From Saprospiraceae bacterium (GTDB lineage: Bacteria > Bacteroidota > Bacteroidia > Chitinophagales > Saprospiraceae), in contig JABDPK010000091.1 in assembly GCA_013042795.1 (NCBI GenBank), forward strand, positions 1 through 8,962: a DNA stretch of 8,962 nt, given 5' to 3'. The notes beneath the pieces are model-generated. The model worked only from the letters and a program-made list of their open reading frames with translations. It did not search any database and had not been told where the DNA came from. The position numbers and the translations under genes are program-made. Every line of letters starts with the position of its first letter. Position 1 is the stretch's first letter. Positions 6,971 to 8,962 of this stretch are shown piece by piece.

Positions 6971-7814
6971 ATTTTTTCCATTTTTTACTTTCTTACTTCT
7001 GCTTTCATCGTGTAGTATATTCGATAGCTCTGATGATGTACCCATGTATGTGCAGGTGAACAGCGCTTCTTTGAGCACAACGCCGAACCAGGGATCCAAT
7101 TCCAATAAGATTAATGACGTTTCTGTTTATACTGATGGATTTACGATAGGCTTGTTTCCATTGGGAAGACACATACCTGTATTGGATGAAAACAATGATG
7201 GAATGTCTACCGTCAATATTTTCCCGGTTATCAGGAAGAACGGTCAGAAAGATAATCCGATTCAATATCCATTTTATAATTCACATGAATTTATCTATCC
7301 TTTTGAGGAAGACAAGCTTATACCGCTTGATCTTGAATTCCAATATGTTGAGAATGCCAGTTTCATAATTAATGAAGATTTTGAAGGAAGTCATATCATT
7401 AAACAAAGTATCGATGGTATACCTGAAACTGAGTTTAAAAAATCAGGAGAAGCGGAGTACGGTTTGTTCTGTGGTAAAATGACGACCACAGAAGACCATC
7501 CATTTTTCGAAGAAGCTACATCATTCAGGTATAAAAGAGAAGACCTTGCAAATTCTCCTATTTTTATGGAACTTGATTACAAGAATGACATACCCTTCAG
7601 GGTGGGTGTTGTCAAATATTCAGGTTTGGCGGGTAGCAGGGAGTATAAGATAATACTTACTGAATCCAGTGAATGGAATAAAATATACCTTGAACTGACT
7701 TCTGAACTGGGAGGAAATGATTATGATGAATTTCAGATTTTGTTCGGGGCCCCGGGAAGTGGAGTTGTGGGTAATGTCTGGATTGATAATATAAAGATAC
7801 TGGTGCTAAAGTAA
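6963..7814 (+). CDS. Lipoprotein of unknown function in an envelope-sugar operon
   Basis: A 283-residue protein. Residues 1-16 are a lipoprotein signal with lipobox LSSC, so Cys17 is probably lipidated. An acidic patch (SSDD at 22-25) follows the anchor and could bear on surface export as in other Bacteroidota, though it is further from the Cys than described signals. Residues of about 27-130 are beta-rich, with VNSASLSTTPNQGSNSNKIN (32-51) and IPVLDENNDG (71-80), and resemble a Bacteroidota-restricted lipoprotein family without known function. Residues of about 135-283 look like a jelly-roll, carbohydrate-binding-like fold: NEDFEGSHI (137-145), FMELDYKNDIPFRVGV (201-216) and a C-terminal VWIDNIKIL (272-280). 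I infer this fold from the strand pattern and the final DNI(K) strand; it is not a motif match. The ATG overlaps the stop of the oxidoreductase gene by 8 bases (ATGAATAA), so translation is probably coupled. No enzymatic motif is seen. Confidence 0.85.
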   Translation: MNKFFPFFTFLLLLSSCSIFDSSDDVPMYVQVNSASLSTTPNQGSNSNKINDVSVYTDGFTIGLFPLGRHIPVLDENNDGMSTVNIFPVIRKNGQKDNPIQYPFYNSHEFIYPFEEDKLIPLDLEFQYVENASFIINEDFEGSHIIKQSIDGIPETEFKKSGEAEYGLFCGKMTTTEDHPFFEEATSFRYKREDLANSPIFMELDYKNDIPFRVGVVKYSGLAGSREYKIILTESSEWNKIYLELTSELGGNDYDEFQILFGAPGSGVVGNVWIDNIKILVLK

Positions 7815-7817
7815 CAG

Positions 7818-8962
7818 ATGAAGAACCAACGTCAGGGAGAACTGATATTATACAGGATATTTGACTGGCTGAGTGCAGCCTTGGCCTGGCTGTTATTTTT
7901 TGGTTACCGTAAACGTCTTGAAAAGCCTGGTATCGATTGGGCTGAAATTATCTCTGATCCGGTTTTGTTCAAAGGACTTGTTCTGATCCCGATTGGCTGG
8001 CTTATTCTCTATTCCGTATTTGACAAGTACCAGGATATATACAGGTTTTCCCGTTTTGCAACCCTGAGAAGGACATTCGTTTTATCACTTTCTGGTTCTC
8101 TCATTTTATTCTTTACAATATTAATGGATGACAGCACTGTAAGGTATACTTCATACATTAATCCATTTTTAACTTTATTTAGTCTTCATTTTGGCTTGAC
8201 CTGTTTTTCAAGAATGAGCCTGTTGACATGGGCAAAAGGAAGATTGAAGAAAGGAGAGGTAAGTTATAACACATTGGTAATAGGTGGAGATTTAAATGCC
8301 GTTGAATTATATGATGAAATTCAAGGCAGGCCACATAAAATGGGACATCATTTTGTCGGCTTTATCGATTCCAATGGCAATAGTAACAACCTGTTGGAAA
8401 AATATTTGGAAAACCTGGGAGGACTCAATGACTTAAACAGGCTTATCCAGGAGAAGAATATCGAAGAAGTGATCATTGCGATTGAAACATCAGAACACAA
8501 TAAACTGAAAGCTATACTGGATGACCTCTATGAATTCCAGGACAGAATACTGGTAAAGATCATACCGGATATGTATGATATTATCATCGGGACCGTAAAA
8601 ATGAATCATGTTTATGGTGCTGTATTAATCGAGATCGACCAGGAACTCATGCCGAAATCAGAAAGAATCATAAAAAGAGTTTTCGATGTTGTTGTAAGCA
8701 GTATTCTTTTTATCCTTTGTATCCCGGTTTACCTGGTTTTAACAGCATTGGTGAAGCTTTCTTCACCAGGACCAATCTTTATTTCACAGGAACGCATTGG
8801 CAAGGGAAGTCGTCCATTCCAGATATATAAGTTCAGATCCATGTATATCAATTCGGAGCCTGACGGACCTCAATTATCCAGTGACAATGATTCACGCGTT
8901 ACAAAGTGGGGTAAACTGATGCGAAAATGGCGTCTGGACGAATTACCTCAATTCTATAATGT
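7818..8962 (+). CDS. Polyprenyl-phosphate glycosyl-1-phosphate transferase (partial, C-terminus beyond the right edge)
   Basis: Open to the window edge, 381 full codons visible. The ATG at 7818 is 3 bases after the lipoprotein stop. The N-terminus has about four hydrophobic segments (roughly 16-30, 52-68, 86-103 and 115-131). A CoA-binding-like Rossmann domain follows (about 148-265; LVIGGDLNAVELYDEI at 153-168). Then comes the bacterial sugar transferase domain: KRVFDVVVSSILFIL from 286, a re-entrant membrane helix to about 311, SSPGPIFISQERIGKG (315-330), YKFRSM (337-342) and LDELPQFYNV at the edge. DE at 374-375 in the LDELPQ motif is the conserved acidic pair. Known members (WbaP/WcaJ type) transfer a sugar-1-phosphate from a UDP-sugar to undecaprenyl phosphate at the inner membrane, starting capsule, exopolysaccharide or O-antigen units. 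Which sugar is used cannot be read from sequence. The missing part is probably about 80-90 residues, judging by family length. Confidence 0.93.
   Translation, partial: MKNQRQGELILYRIFDWLSAALAWLLFFGYRKRLEKPGIDWAEIISDPVLFKGLVLIPIGWLILYSVFDKYQDIYRFSRFATLRRTFVLSLSGSLILFFTILMDDSTVRYTSYINPFLTLFSLHFGLTCFSRMSLLTWAKGRLKKGEVSYNTLVIGGDLNAVELYDEIQGRPHKMGHHFVGFIDSNGNSNNLLEKYLENLGGLNDLNRLIQEKNIEEVIIAIETSEHNKLKAILDDLYEFQDRILVKIIPDMYDIIIGTVKMNHVYGAVLIEIDQELMPKSERIIKRVFDVVVSSILFILCIPVYLVLTALVKLSSPGPIFISQERIGKGSRPFQIYKFRSMYINSEPDGPQLSSDNDSRVTKWGKLMRKWRLDELPQFYN

Noticed and set aside
1..8962. CRISPR arrays, insertion sequences, tRNA or rRNA genes, and long direct repeats.
   Set aside because: None seen on reading both strands; almost the whole window is accounted for by protein-coding genes.

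Overview
The window looks like chromosomal DNA from a member of the Bacteroidota (Bacteroidetes). This is inferred from several things visible in the sequence. Putative promoters fit the phylum's -33 TTTG / -7 TAnnTTTG pattern, Shine-Dalgarno sequences are nearly absent, and the base composition is AT-rich. The protein set is also typical: a stand-alone 5'-nucleotidase C-terminal-domain lipoprotein, an M14 peptidase with a GATase1-like tail, and an oxidoreductase / lipoprotein / sugar-transferase cluster. I cannot place it more finely. There is no sign of mobile DNA, CRISPR, tRNA or rRNA, and no gene-free stretch longer than about 110 bases.

Left block (1-1238, minus strand): a two-gene operon. 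A small single-membrane-span protein of unknown function is followed, with an 8-base overlap, by a lipoprotein carrying the C-terminal substrate-binding domain of UshA-type 5'-nucleotidases. This second gene runs off the left edge.

Middle block (1282-5661): a divergent promoter region separates that operon from a plus-strand A-type iron-sulfur carrier (HesB/IscA family). The carrier gene converges on an NADP-dependent isocitrate dehydrogenase gene (minus strand), and a strong hairpin between the two stops can terminate both transcripts. Upstream of icd, on the same strand but apparently with its own promoter between them, is a large secreted M14 zinc carboxypeptidase-like protein with a non-catalytic-looking GATase1-like C-terminal domain.

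Right block (5710-8962, plus strand): a tightly packed four-gene operon. It encodes a small two-span membrane protein, a Gfo/Idh/MocA oxidoreductase resembling the UDP-GlcNAc 3-dehydrogenase (GnnA) type, an unrecognised lipoprotein with a putative carbohydrate-binding-like C-terminal half, and a polyprenyl-phosphate glycosyl-1-phosphate transferase cut by the right edge. Gaps are +1, -8 and +3 bases, so the genes are probably translated together. The set suggests envelope glycan or lipid-carrier-linked sugar synthesis. It is the part of the window with the most undescribed biology, chiefly the roles of the small membrane protein and the lipoprotein.

Most of the window is ordinary core chromosome. 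The more interesting points are the abutting divergent promoters, the split nucleotidase, the degenerate GATase1-like tail on the peptidase, and the envelope-sugar operon with two uncharacterised members.
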